From positions 6,126,087 through 6,190,086 of the forward strand of contig NZ_JAPDNR010000001.1 of NCBI RefSeq assembly GCF_025989125.1: DNA of 64,000 nt. Direction: 5' to 3'. This stretch comes from Chitinophaga nivalis. Its GTDB lineage: Bacteria > Bacteroidota > Bacteroidia > Chitinophagales > Chitinophagaceae. The notes below the pieces were generated by a model that worked only from the letters and a program-made list of their open reading frames with translations, ran no database searches and was not told where the DNA came from. Positions 10,676 through 20,081 of this stretch are shown one piece after another (the first letter of the stretch is position 1; every line of letters begins with the position of its first letter). A program made the translations under genes and the position numbers.

Positions 10676-13600
10676 TTAAAGAATCATTTCATCCTGCTCT
10701 CCTGTTAAAATAGTATCCTGGTTATCCATCCATTGCACCGCATCGATGTAATCAGACAGATGTTCTACTGTTGGATCGATAAACAGGTTTTTCAGATCGA
10801 TCCTGATACCATAAACTTCGTTGATACGGGATACTACCCTGGTGGCTTTCAGGCTATGTCCGCCGAGATCAAAGAAATTGTCCCGGATACCAATGCCTTC
10901 CTTGCCCAGTATGTTTTCCCAGATAGCTACAATTTGTTTATCTGTTTCATTTCTGCAGGGAACAAATAATGTTTGCCGTTCTACAGTCGCTGATGGCGCC
11001 GGCAACGCTGCTTTATCGAGTTTGCCGTTGCTGTTCAGCGGAAATGCAGGTAAGGCCACCAGATAGGATGGCACCATGTAGGCCGGTAATGCTTCATACA
11101 ACCTGCTGTGCAGCTGCTGATGGTCTGATGATGTATCCGGAATAAAATAGGCCACCAGATCATGTTCTCCACCCGCATTCTTAACGGTTACCACTACGGC
11201 GTCTTTTACGCCTGGTTGTTTGGCTACTACAGCAGCTACTTCGGCCACCTCTACCCGATGCCCCCTTATTTTCACCTGGTCATCACGGCGACCGATATAC
11301 TCCATATCGCCGGTAGGCAGGATACGGGCATAATCGCCGGACCGGTATAATTTTTCTTCCGGATGTAACGGATGCGGAATGAACCGTTCTGCCGTGAGGG
11401 CCGGCCGGTTCAGATAACCACGGGCAACGCCTGCACCCCCTACACACAGTTCTCCGATCACACCTACCGGTACCTGTTGCAGGTCGGCATCCAGTACATA
11501 ACAACTCAGGGTAGGGATAGGTACGCCGATATTACTTTTATCTGCCGCTATTTCTGTAGCGGTAATCTCTTTATACGTCACGTGTACCGTTGTTTCCGTA
11601 ATGCCGTACATATTGATGTTCCGGCAGGCAGGATACGCCGCATGCCATTCCCGTAATACGGATGGCATCAATGCTTCTCCGCCGAAAATGAGGTAACGTA
11701 CTGCCAGCGGCTGCCGGGAAAAATGCGATTGATTTTGTTGTACCAGACTACGGAAAGCAGTAGGCGTCTGATTCAATACGGTGATACCTGCTGTATGCAG
11801 GAAGCTGAAAAATGCCAGACCATCCTGCGCTACTACTTTCGGTACCATCACCACCGTACCTCCATACAACAAAGCGCCATACATCTCCCACACAGAAAAA
11901 TCAAAACAATAGGAATGGAACAAAGACCAGCGATCCGTTGCCTTAAAATCAAACAGTGGCTGCTCATTGTGCAACAGGCGTACTACGTTGCGATGTTCTA
12001 TCACCACGCCTTTCGGATTACCGGTAGTACCGGAGGTGTAGATCACATAGGCTGCCTGCTCCGGCCGGATGTCAGTGGTAATGTACTCACCGGCATCCTC
12101 CAGTGCCGTAATATCCACAAACTGATGTCCCGGTCTGGTGGTTTGTAATTCCATCGCCGGTGGTGTATCGAACAGCAACAGGCGACTGCCGCTGTCTTCC
12201 ATGATATAATTGATTCTGGCAGCCGGATAGGCCGGATCTACCGGCACATAGGCGGCACCGGCTTTTAATACGGCCAGTATCGCGATGAGCATCCATTCAC
12301 TGCGCTCAAAATGCAACAGCACCAATGCTTCGGCTTTCACGCCATAAGCTGCCTGCAGGAGATATGCCAGCTGGCCGCTGCGGATATCCAGTTCGCGGTA
12401 GCTCAGTTTTATGTCGCCCACTTCCAGTGCAATATGATCGGGATACTGTTGTACGGCCTGCTGAAATAAACTGATAATGGTGGCCGTCTGATCGTAGCCA
12501 ATCTTTGTCTGATCCGCACGGGAGGCCAGCAATAGCTGTTCTTCTTCGTCCTGCAATACAATTTCCTTCACAGCGATGTCCGGATTAGTAGTAATCACGT
12601 CCATTAATTTCGCCAGGTGCTGTCCGATACGACGGATAGTAGCGGCTTTGAAGAGATCTGTATTATATTCCAGGGATAACTGCAAACCGTTTTCCCCTTC
12701 TGCAAAAGTGAAAGTAAGGTCGTATTTCGCCACATCTGCCGCCAATGCAATAGCATCGAACTGCAGATCCGGTGTGATGTATTTCATATCCTGCTGTTGC
12801 AGGCCGTCGATATTCTGCAGCACCACCATCACATCAAAGAGCGGCGATCTGGAGAGATTTCTTTTTAACTGCAATTCCTCTACCAGCATCTCAAAAGGAA
12901 AATGCTGGTGTTCAAAAGCCTGTAAAAGCGTATCCCGTTGCTGCAGCAATAAGGTGCGGAAAGGAGCCGCCGGATCTATCGCAGTACGGATAGCCAGCGT
13001 ATTCACATAGAAACCGATCTGGTCCTGCAGCTGCGGCAGATCCCTGCCAGCCGCCGGTGTACCGGTTACAATATCCTGCTGACCGGTATACTTTTTCAGC
13101 AACACATTCACCGCAGCCATCAGCGTCATAAAGAGGCTTACCCCATTTTGTGCAGACAACTGACGCAGCTTCGTGGTAAGGCTTTGCTTAAACGTATAGT
13201 TCCAGCTCGCGCCATGATAGGTTTTCACATCCGGGCGAGGGAAATCTGCCGGCAGTTCCAGCGCCGGTACCGGTTCGCGGAATATCTCCTGCCAGTATTG
13301 CCGCGAAGCCTGTAAGGGTTCTTCCTGCAGCAGCTTACGCTGCCAGGCGGCAAAGTCTTTGTACTGCAGGGGCAGCGGTGGCAGGTGGCCATCGCGGCCA
13401 GCTACCAGTTGCCGGTATATCGTCATCACATCCCGGAACAACACGGTGATCGACCAGCCATCGCTGATGATATGGTGCATGTTGAAAGACAGGATACGGC
13501 TGTCTGGTGTCTGCAACAGGAAACAATGCAACAACGGTCCTTTTTCCAGGTCAAACACGATGTGCCATTTCTCCCGGAGCAATTGCAGCATATCTGCAGC

Positions 13601-16600
13601 CGATAAGATATGATCGATATGGATCACTTCAATATGAAAAGGTACGGCTGTCGCATCCTGTACAATTTGTACCGGTTCCGTAGCGGTGGCCGCAAATACG
13701 GTTCTCAGGATTTCATGCCGCGCAATCACCTGTTGGAAAGCGGTTTCCAGGTGCGCCAGGTGCAGGTTGCCTTCCACCCGGAAAGCAGCCGGCATATTGT
13801 AGGCGCGGGAAGCTTCCTCAAAATTGTTGAGTACCCATAACCGTTCCTGCGAAAAAGAAATCGGATAGGATGCCTGTATCGCTACCGGCTCAATGACCAC
13901 GGCAGCCGTAGCAGAACGGGTGGCAATAATAGCAGCTTGTTTTTCTACCGTAGGATACTGGAAGATTTCATTCAGGCTGATATCTTTTTCCAGCTTACGT
14001 GCTATCCAGGCTTTCAGCTTGGCCGCTTTCAGGCTGTGTCCTCCGGCTTCAAAAAAGTTATGGGTAATGCCCAGGTCAGTTGTCTGCAATACTTCCTGCC
14101 AGATGTCCAGCAGTGCGGATTGCAGTTCATTCACCGGCGGCACGGTGGTCACGGTTTGTATAAAGCCCGCTACCGGATCGGGTAGCGCTTTTTTATCTAC
14201 TTTACCATTGCTGTTGAGTGGAATAGCGGGCAGCTGCATCCAGTATGCCGGCACCATATAGGCGGGCAGGTGCTGTGCCAGGTATTCTTTCAGCACAATA
14301 GGTTCCAGGGTATCACCGGATACCCAGTAGGCAGCAATCTGGTGTTCTCCATCCAGCTTACGCACGACTACTACCGCCTCTTCTACCTGTGGATGCTGTT
14401 CCAGCAGAAACTGTATTTCTCCCAGTTCAATACGGTAACCTCTTACTTTTACCTGGTCATCGATACGGCCGGAAAACAACACTTTACCATCCGGCAGCCA
14501 TTTACCGATGTCGCCGGTTTTATACATTTTCCAACCAGGTACAAACGGATTGTCCAGGAATTTTTCAGCGGTTAATTCCGGCTGATGGCAATATCCTTTG
14601 GCCACCCCTTGTCCGCTGAGATAGATCTCTCCTTCCACGCCCTGTGGCACGAGGTGCTGCGCGGCGTCCAGGATGTAGAGATGCGTATCTGCGATAGGCG
14701 TACCAATGGGAATAGCGGCATAGTTGTCGCGTTCAAAACGGTATACCGTGCTATAGGTTGTATCTTCCGAAGGACCGTATAAATTCCTGACGGCAATACG
14801 GTCGTAATCCAGTTCCTGTTTCAGCTTGCGGGGAATCGGTTCGCCCGCCATGTTCAGCGCGCTCACAGTACGCCAGTCCATCCCTTCATCCAGCAGGCTT
14901 CGTACCACAGAAGGCACGGTATTGATCATTACCTGCTGATCGTTACCGATAACATCCGGTATCTGCAAAGCAGAAGACAGCAGGCGAATCGTTTTACCTT
15001 CCAGCAACGGAAAGAAAAACTCAAATACAGACAGATCAAAACAATAGGAAGTAGTAGCGTATAATACGTCAAACGGCGTATCTGCAAAAGCGGCAACGGC
15101 CCATTGCAGGAATGCGATGGTGTTGCGGTGACAGATTTCCACGCCTTTGGGCCGGCCGGTAGAACCGGACGTATAAATCAGGTAGGCGATAGCTTCCCGC
15201 AGATCGCCGGTTGCCGGAACCACCACGGCTGGCGGCTGCGCGGCCCATGCCTGCAACTCCCGGATATGTATGACTTTACCGGTGTAATCTGCCGGTATCA
15301 GCGCGAGGCCGGCATCATCCACTACCAGGTAGTTTAACCGGGCATCTGCCAGCATATACTGTATCCGTGAAGCAGGATAACGTGTATCCACTGGTACATA
15401 GGCGCCACCGGCTTTTAATATGCCGAGGATACTGAGCAGCATCCATTCGGAGCGTTCCAGCAGGAGACCTACAAAAGCATTGTCGCCCGCCTGGATCAGC
15501 GGATGCAACCCAGTGGCTATACTGCCGGACAAGCGATCCAGTTCGGCATATGACCAGGTGTTATCGCCAAAGATCAGCGCTGTTTTTTCCGCATGTTGCC
15601 GGAAGGCCGGCGCCAGTAATGCCGGGATACTGGTGGTGGTTATATCTCCTATCTTTTTATTGAAAACCTGGAGTATCTCCTGCTTTTGAACAGGCGTAGT
15701 AATTTCCAGTTCACTGATTATTTTTTCCGGTTGCTCCAGCACCTGGGTAATCAGGTACATATACGCTTCGTACAGCCGGGTAATAGCGGGTCTTTTAAAC
15801 AACCAGATGGCGTATTCTATCTCCAGATAGAAACGATTGCCGGGTTCTGTATCAAAATTAAAATTGAGGTCAAATTTGGCGGCTCTTTTTTCATCTACCG
15901 GTCTGCCTGCAGGATAGAGATACCGATCCAGCAGCAACAGGTCGAAGCCGTATTGTTTATGGATGTTGAGGGTACCATCGCCGATGGCGGTATTCTGCAA
16001 TACCATCATCACATCAAACAAAGGATTACGACTGGTATCCCGTTTGATCTGCAGGTCTTCAATCACCCGATCCAGGGGATAATCCTGGAATTCAAATGCC
16101 CGGAAGGAATGTGCTGATATATTTTTCAGGAAGCCGGTGAAAGTATCTGTGGGGATTACCTCTCCTTTTAAAGGAATGGTATTCACAAACAATCCGATCT
16201 GCGTTTCCAGGTCTACATGATTTCTGCCGGATACCGGTGTACCTATTACAACGGTATTTTGTCCGGAGAGCTTATGCAGGAGAATGGTGAGGGCCGACCG
16301 GAAGAAGTTGAACGGGGTTACCTGTTGTTGTTTACAGAAAACCTGAATGCGGTTGTATAGGTCTGTATCCAGGTAAAACTTCGCGACTGCTCCGTCGAAA
16401 GATTTAAAGTCCGGCCGAGGGAAATCCATTGGCAGATTGATGGGTTCCGGTGTAACCGGAAACTCTTGCTGCCAGAAGTCTTTGGCCTGCCGGCCCCGGT
16501 CACTGCTGATACGTTGGTCCAGCCATTGAGTATAGTCTTTATAATGAATCCGGAGTGGTTCCACGGAGGTGGGCGCACCGTTGCGGCAATAGTCTTCATA

Positions 16601-17269
16601 CAGGCGCATGACTTCCTGCACCAGCACACCTACTGACCATCCGTCGCTGATAATATGATGTACGCTGAATACCATGGCATATTCATCGTCCGACAGGCGA
16701 AACAGCTGTACCTTAATCAGCGGGCCTTTTTCCAGGTCCATTGGTGCGGCGGCCAGTTGTTCTACCGCCGTTTGTATGGCACTTTTTACATCTGCCTGCT
16801 GACGATAATCTTCATATGCGATGGCAAACGCCATTTCTTCCAGGATCACCTGCTGCGGCTCCCCATCTGTAGCGATAAACACGGTACGCAAACTTTCATG
16901 TCGTTGCACCACACTGTTGAATGCTTTGTCCAGGTTGCCTGCAATAACGGTACCTTTCAGGTAAAGACTGGTAACAATATTATAGGCGGCCGTACCTCCT
17001 TCAAACTGGCTCAGGAGCCAGATTCTCTTCTGTGCATTGGACGCAGGGTAGCGCTCCTGCACGGGAACCGGCAGAATAGGACTTGCTGTGAGCTGTAGTT
17101 CCATGGACGCTTTCAGATAAGCGACCAGTTCATGTTTGGCGGCTTTAAGCTGTGCGATTAATTCCGTTGACAGGTTTCCGGTTTCCCCAATTAATTTCAG
17201 CTGATCGCCGTCTAAACGGGGTACTACTTTTTTACTCTTTAATACGGTGATAATTTCTAAAGCATTCAT
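10676..17269 (-). CDS. NRPS A, two modules predicted Ala-Thr: docking-C-A-T-C-A-T
   Basis: A 2,197-residue bimodular NRPS and probably the first elongation protein of the line. Order: TubC-type docking domain (1-55), C (HHIISDGWS, about 202), A (TSGSTGRPKG, about 695), T (GGHSLKA, about 1075), C (HHIISDGWS, about 1263), A (TSGTTGNPKG, about 1745), T (GGHSLKA, about 2135). Module 1 reads DLFNNALTYK, a known alanine code. Module 2 reads DFWNIGMVHK with the typical MYGITETTVHV stretch, the standard threonine code. Both calls are strong. No epimerase is present. A C domain and docking domain in front of the first A domain, plus the upstream acyl-AMP ligase-carrier protein, suggest that the chain starts with an N-acyl group. 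The start is ATG at 17267-17269 with a good AGAGGGG ribosome site ten bases upstream. Confidence 0.96.
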   Translation of the reverse strand: MNALEIITVLKSKKVVPRLDGDQLKLIGETGNLSTELIAQLKAAKHELVAYLKASMELQLTASPILPVPVQERYPASNAQKRIWLLSQFEGGTAAYNIVTSLYLKGTVIAGNLDKAFNSVVQRHESLRTVFIATDGEPQQVILEEMAFAIAYEDYRQQADVKSAIQTAVEQLAAAPMDLEKGPLIKVQLFRLSDDEYAMVFSVHHIISDGWSVGVLVQEVMRLYEDYCRNGAPTSVEPLRIHYKDYTQWLDQRISSDRGRQAKDFWQQEFPVTPEPINLPMDFPRPDFKSFDGAVAKFYLDTDLYNRIQVFCKQQQVTPFNFFRSALTILLHKLSGQNTVVIGTPVSGRNHVDLETQIGLFVNTIPLKGEVIPTDTFTGFLKNISAHSFRAFEFQDYPLDRVIEDLQIKRDTSRNPLFDVMMVLQNTAIGDGTLNIHKQYGFDLLLLDRYLYPAGRPVDEKRAAKFDLNFNFDTEPGNRFYLEIEYAIWLFKRPAITRLYEAYMYLITQVLEQPEKIISELEITTPVQKQEILQVFNKKIGDITTTSIPALLAPAFRQHAEKTALIFGDNTWSYAELDRLSGSIATGLHPLIQAGDNAFVGLLLERSEWMLLSILGILKAGGAYVPVDTRYPASRIQYMLADARLNYLVVDDAGLALIPADYTGKVIHIRELQAWAAQPPAVVVPATGDLREAIAYLIYTSGSTGRPKGVEICHRNTIAFLQWAVAAFADTPFDVLYATTSYCFDLSVFEFFFPLLEGKTIRLLSSALQIPDVIGNDQQVMINTVPSVVRSLLDEGMDWRTVSALNMAGEPIPRKLKQELDYDRIAVRNLYGPSEDTTYSTVYRFERDNYAAIPIGTPIADTHLYILDAAQHLVPQGVEGEIYLSGQGVAKGYCHQPELTAEKFLDNPFVPGWKMYKTGDIGKWLPDGKVLFSGRIDDQVKVRGYRIELGEIQFLLEQHPQVEEAVVVVRKLDGEHQIAAYWVSGDTLEPIVLKEYLAQHLPAYMVPAYWMQLPAIPLNSNGKVDKKALPDPVAGFIQTVTTVPPVNELQSALLDIWQEVLQTTDLGITHNFFEAGGHSLKAAKLKAWIARKLEKDISLNEIFQYPTVEKQAAIIATRSATAAVVIEPVAIQASYPISFSQERLWVLNNFEEASRAYNMPAAFRVEGNLHLAHLETAFQQVIARHEILRTVFAATATEPVQIVQDATAVPFHIEVIHIDHILSAADMLQLLREKWHIVFDLEKGPLLHCFLLQTPDSRILSFNMHHIISDGWSITVLFRDVMTIYRQLVAGRDGHLPPLPLQYKDFAAWQRKLLQEEPLQASRQYWQEIFREPVPALELPADFPRPDVKTYHGASWNYTFKQSLTTKLRQLSAQNGVSLFMTLMAAVNVLLKKYTGQQDIVTGTPAAGRDLPQLQDQIGFYVNTLAIRTAIDPAAPFRTLLLQQRDTLLQAFEHQHFPFEMLVEELQLKRNLSRSPLFDVMVVLQNIDGLQQQDMKYITPDLQFDAIALAADVAKYDLTFTFAEGENGLQLSLEYNTDLFKAATIRRIGQHLAKLMDVITTNPDIAVKEIVLQDEEEQLLLASRADQTKIGYDQTATIISLFQQAVQQYPDHIALEVGDIKLSYRELDIRSGQLAYLLQAAYGVKAEALVLLHFERSEWMLIAILAVLKAGAAYVPVDPAYPAARINYIMEDSGSRLLLFDTPPAMELQTTRPGHQFVDITALEDAGEYITTDIRPEQAAYVIYTSGTTGNPKGVVIEHRNVVRLLHNEQPLFDFKATDRWSLFHSYCFDFSVWEMYGALLYGGTVVMVPKVVAQDGLAFFSFLHTAGITVLNQTPTAFRSLVQQNQSHFSRQPLAVRYLIFGGEALMPSVLREWHAAYPACRNINMYGITETTVHVTYKEITATEIAADKSNIGVPIPTLSCYVLDADLQQVPVGVIGELCVGGAGVARGYLNRPALTAERFIPHPLHPEEKLYRSGDYARILPTGDMEYIGRRDDQVKIRGHRVEVAEVAAVVAKQPGVKDAVVVTVKNAGGEHDLVAYFIPDTSSDHQQLHSRLYEALPAYMVPSYLVALPAFPLNSNGKLDKAALPAPSATVERQTLFVPCRNETDKQIVAIWENILGKEGIGIRDNFFDLGGHSLKATRVVSRINEVYGIRIDLKNLFIDPTVEHLSDYIDAVQWMDNQDTILTGEQDEMIL

Positions 17270-17279
17270 AAAATTATAT

Positions 17280-17286
17280 CCCCTCT
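17280..17286 (-). promoter_or_regulatory. Ribosome binding site of NRPS A
   Basis: AGAGGGG on the minus strand, ten bases before the ATG of NRPS A. It is worth noting because most genes in this window have no clear Shine-Dalgarno sequence; it supports the chosen start. Confidence 0.6.
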
Positions 17287-17765
17287 AAATGTTTATCCGC
17301 AGTAAAACGCACGGGTATATGCATACCCATGTCAGTCAGACAGTTATGTCGGAATGGACGCATCACACCATACGCCACCGAAAAGCTGTTTCCGTCGCTA
17401 GTTCAAATGATAAAATAAAATACAAATACAATACAGTAAAGGATTGCCTTCAAAGGAGTTACGTGAACTTTAATAAAAGAGAAATGGGCACAAGTCCGGA
17501 TAACAAAGCTGGCATTTTTTATTAAACTAAAGGAGCGTATAACTCTAAGGCAACAATCATCATCTATTACTCTATAATCGACACGAATGAATTTGGTTCA
17601 AAATAGTTCTCAAAAACGGGCTTAAATACTGTTTAAATTTATGTGGTTAAGATTTAAATTTTTTTCTTTGTTTCAACATGCATAATCTACGATTGATCAT
17701 ATGGCGGTTAAAAAAAAGAGGGCTCAATCAACGTGTTCTAAATATAGGAAATTAAATTAGAAACC

Positions 17766-17791
17766 AAAAAAAAAGGCAGCCGCGCTGCCTT
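17766..17791 (-). terminator. Rho-independent terminator after the GNAT gene
   Basis: On the minus strand AAGGCAGC-GCG-GCTGCCTT forms a perfect 8-bp stem with a 3-base loop, followed directly by a run of T (A-tract 17766-17774 on the plus strand). It lies about 170 bp past the stop of the GNAT gene. It should end the thioesterase-to-GNAT transcript, making the NRPS/PKS genes a separate transcription unit. Confidence 0.8.
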
Positions 17792-17963
17792 CCTTTTTCT
17801 TGTTGTTTTAAACCAATAACATCTGTTATACCTTATGCCAAAAGGCTTTACAGCGACTGCACCTATCGTCAGTTCCCTGTAAAAAAAATTTACTTTTGCA
17901 CCGGATCTTCTGTATCATTTTATCTTTCTGTTATAATATATAACTGCCAACAGGATGTTACAC

Positions 17964-18485
17964 TCATTTCAGTCGCTTTACCATGCCTGTCATAGGTAGC
18001 GACAGGGTTTCCGCGATGGTGATATCGGTTGATCGCTCAAAACCATTCGCTTCAAAATAAGCCAGCACCGGATCAGCTGCATATTCATGTACCCATACCA
18101 CCTCATAGGATTGTACCACAGCCATACATTTAGCAAACAGCATTGATAAACAATCGGTATCGCGATAAGCTGCCAGCACGCCAAAGCCGGTTAAACGAAC
18201 GGCCTTTTTTCCTGCGCACATCTCCGGTCGCTGGCCGCGGGTAGTAATACAGGCATATCCCACCGCTTCCTGATCTGCATATACGACCAGCCATTGATTG
18301 GAAAAACTATTGATATCTGCCATCAGCTGTTTAGGAGAAAAATGTGTACCGATATAAGCTTCCAACGCCGCTTCGGGTAATACGCCGGTATATTTCTCCC
18401 GGGCCAGCGCCTGGGTGAGGATCAACAACTGACGGATCGTTTCTTCCGTTACCACTACAAACCGGGTGATTATTTTTTTATCCAT
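17964..18485 (-). CDS. GNAT-family N-acetyltransferase
   Basis: A 173-residue protein with the GNAT fold pattern: an N-terminal helical part, a central VVYADQEAVGYACI strand pair, a VRLTGFGVLAAYRDTDCLSMLFAKCM stretch (split here over strand beta4 and the acetyl-CoA loop, positions about 95-120), and a C-terminal YFEANGFERS motif typical of the family. It would transfer an acetyl group from acetyl-CoA to an amine. The substrate is unknown; product self-resistance or tailoring are possibilities because it is the last gene of the operon that carries the exporter and acyl ligase, ahead of the terminator. The start is ATG at 18483-18485. The family call is good, the role is a guess. Confidence 0.8.
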   Translation of the reverse strand: MDKKIITRFVVVTEETIRQLLILTQALAREKYTGVLPEAALEAYIGTHFSPKQLMADINSFSNQWLVVYADQEAVGYACITTRGQRPEMCAGKKAVRLTGFGVLAAYRDTDCLSMLFAKCMAVVQSYEVVWVHEYAADPVLAYFEANGFERSTDITIAETLSLPMTGMVKRLK

Positions 18486-18578
18486 GGTTCCGTTCTTTAA
18501 TTGGTCATAAAGGTAGAGCGGATACCCGGGACCTTACCCGTACAGATTTTTAAAGAATGACCGGTACAGATGATCTGA

Positions 18579-19988
18579 TCATCCTGCTTTTTGTCCTGCA
18601 CGCCGGATAGCTGCTTTCCGGCCGGCAGAATATTTATCTGCAAACACCATCCGGAAACAACGGGGGAATAAAGAAGAGAAGGAAAAAATATATCCTGGTG
18701 TAAAACGAACACCTATTTGCTCACATCGCTGGTAAAAGCGCTCCATATCTGTTTTTTCCGGCAGCTGTGCCCAAAGGTTGTATCCTCCTGCCGGTGGAAT
18801 AACGGTAGTACCCGATGGAAACCAGGCCGATAACAAGTGCAGGGTATCATAGGCGTTTTTAGCCAGCTGCATCCGGAAAGTTCTTACATGCCGGTCATAG
18901 CTACCGGTTTGCAACAAGCGATATACAGTTTCCTGATAAACAGGACTGACGGTGCTGCCTAATGCAAACTTCAACCGCTCTGCTTTCGGAAAAAATTTTC
19001 CCGGCGCCAGCCAACCCATACGAATACCTGGCGCCAGTGTTTTGGCATAACCGCTATACGTCATGACCAATCCGCTGTCGTCCAGCGAACGGATGTTGAC
19101 CGGCCGCTGGCCGTTGAAATGCAGGTCGCCGTAAATATCATTTTCAATCAGCGCGATCCCATGTTGCTGCGCAACGGCCAGCAGTGCCTGTTTATGGGTA
19201 TCGGGCATCGCGATGCCGGTTGGATTTTGAAAATTGGGGGTTACCAGGATGGCTTTGATGGTGGTTTTCAGACAGGCTTTCCGCAGGTAATCAATATCAA
19301 ATCCGGTATGGCTGTCCATCGGAATCTCTATTACTTTCAACTGTAACATGCTGATGACTTCCAATGCCGAAAAAATACAAGGGCTCTCCACCGCTACGAC
19401 ATCGCCCGGCGCGCAAACCGCTGCCAGCGCAACATACAACGCCTGCAAAGCGCCATCGGTGATCAATAACTCCTGCGCCTGTAAACGGGTGTTGTACGTG
19501 GCCGCGCGTTTCACAATTTCTTCCCGGAGTAATAACTGTCCCTCCGGCGGATAATATCTTAACAGCCCGCTGCCACATTCTCTTATCACCTGTTGCATGG
19601 TACGCAATAATAACTTCTGCGGTATCATCAGGTCGCCGGGCGCGGCTACATTAAATTCTGACACGACATGCCGGCCGGCACGCAGCGAAGTAATCCATGC
19701 AAGGTTGTGTGTAAAAACAGCATCGCGTACTACCGGCAAACGCCTTTCCGGCCGGACTTTGGTGGGATGCCATACTTTATGACTGACGTAATAGCCGGAT
19801 TTCGGTACACTGTCTACCAATCCCTTAATGATCAGGTGTTCATATCCCAGCTGAATGGTGCTGACGCTGGTCTGGTATTGTGTTTTCAACTCCCGGATAG
19901 ACGGGAGTTTTTGTCCGGGTTTGTATATACCTTCCCGGATCTTTTTTTCAATGGCGGATGCAAAGGCCTCATACCGGTACAACTTCAT
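18579..19988 (-). CDS. MocR/PdxR-type transcription regulator (GntR HTH + aminotransferase-like domain)
   Basis: About 469 residues. The N-terminal 75 residues are a GntR-type winged helix (GQKLPSIRELKTQYQTSV, then YEHLIIKGLVDSVPKSGYYV). The rest is a fold-type I aminotransferase-like domain with the NPTG loop (TPNFQNPTGIAMP) and the PLP lysine in TYSGYAKTLAPG. MocR proteins use PLP or a PLP-amino acid adduct as effector rather than catalysing transamination. An in-frame TTG at 20034-20036 would give a longer protein, but the ATG at 19986-19988 (MKLYRYEAF) sits right before the HTH domain and is preferred. It lies between the exporter and the GNAT gene in the same direction, so it is a likely local regulator of region 1. 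Confidence 0.88.
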   Translation of the reverse strand: MKLYRYEAFASAIEKKIREGIYKPGQKLPSIRELKTQYQTSVSTIQLGYEHLIIKGLVDSVPKSGYYVSHKVWHPTKVRPERRLPVVRDAVFTHNLAWITSLRAGRHVVSEFNVAAPGDLMIPQKLLLRTMQQVIRECGSGLLRYYPPEGQLLLREEIVKRAATYNTRLQAQELLITDGALQALYVALAAVCAPGDVVAVESPCIFSALEVISMLQLKVIEIPMDSHTGFDIDYLRKACLKTTIKAILVTPNFQNPTGIAMPDTHKQALLAVAQQHGIALIENDIYGDLHFNGQRPVNIRSLDDSGLVMTYSGYAKTLAPGIRMGWLAPGKFFPKAERLKFALGSTVSPVYQETVYRLLQTGSYDRHVRTFRMQLAKNAYDTLHLLSAWFPSGTTVIPPAGGYNLWAQLPEKTDMERFYQRCEQIGVRFTPGYIFSFSSLFPRCFRMVFADKYSAGRKAAIRRAGQKAG

Positions 19989-20081
19989 GGTCCAACTGTA
20001 CTGTTTACATTTTAAAACAGGATACCTGTACCTCAAAAGTAGCCAATTCTGTTGCCAAAAAAGAAAAGCAACGGATAGGTA

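Larger units (their letters stand above)
17270..17963. other. Intergenic region upstream of NRPS A
   Basis: About 690 bp, AT-rich, without a convincing gene. It separates the small-gene operon (ending at 17964) from NRPS A, so it should hold the promoter for the NRPS/PKS genes. I could not find a clear Bacteroidota -7 box (TAnnTTTG). A small inverted repeat GGGTAT-ATGC-ATACCC at 17313-17328, 44 bp before the start codon, could be an operator. The only other recognisable element is the terminator at 17766-17791. Confidence 0.7.
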
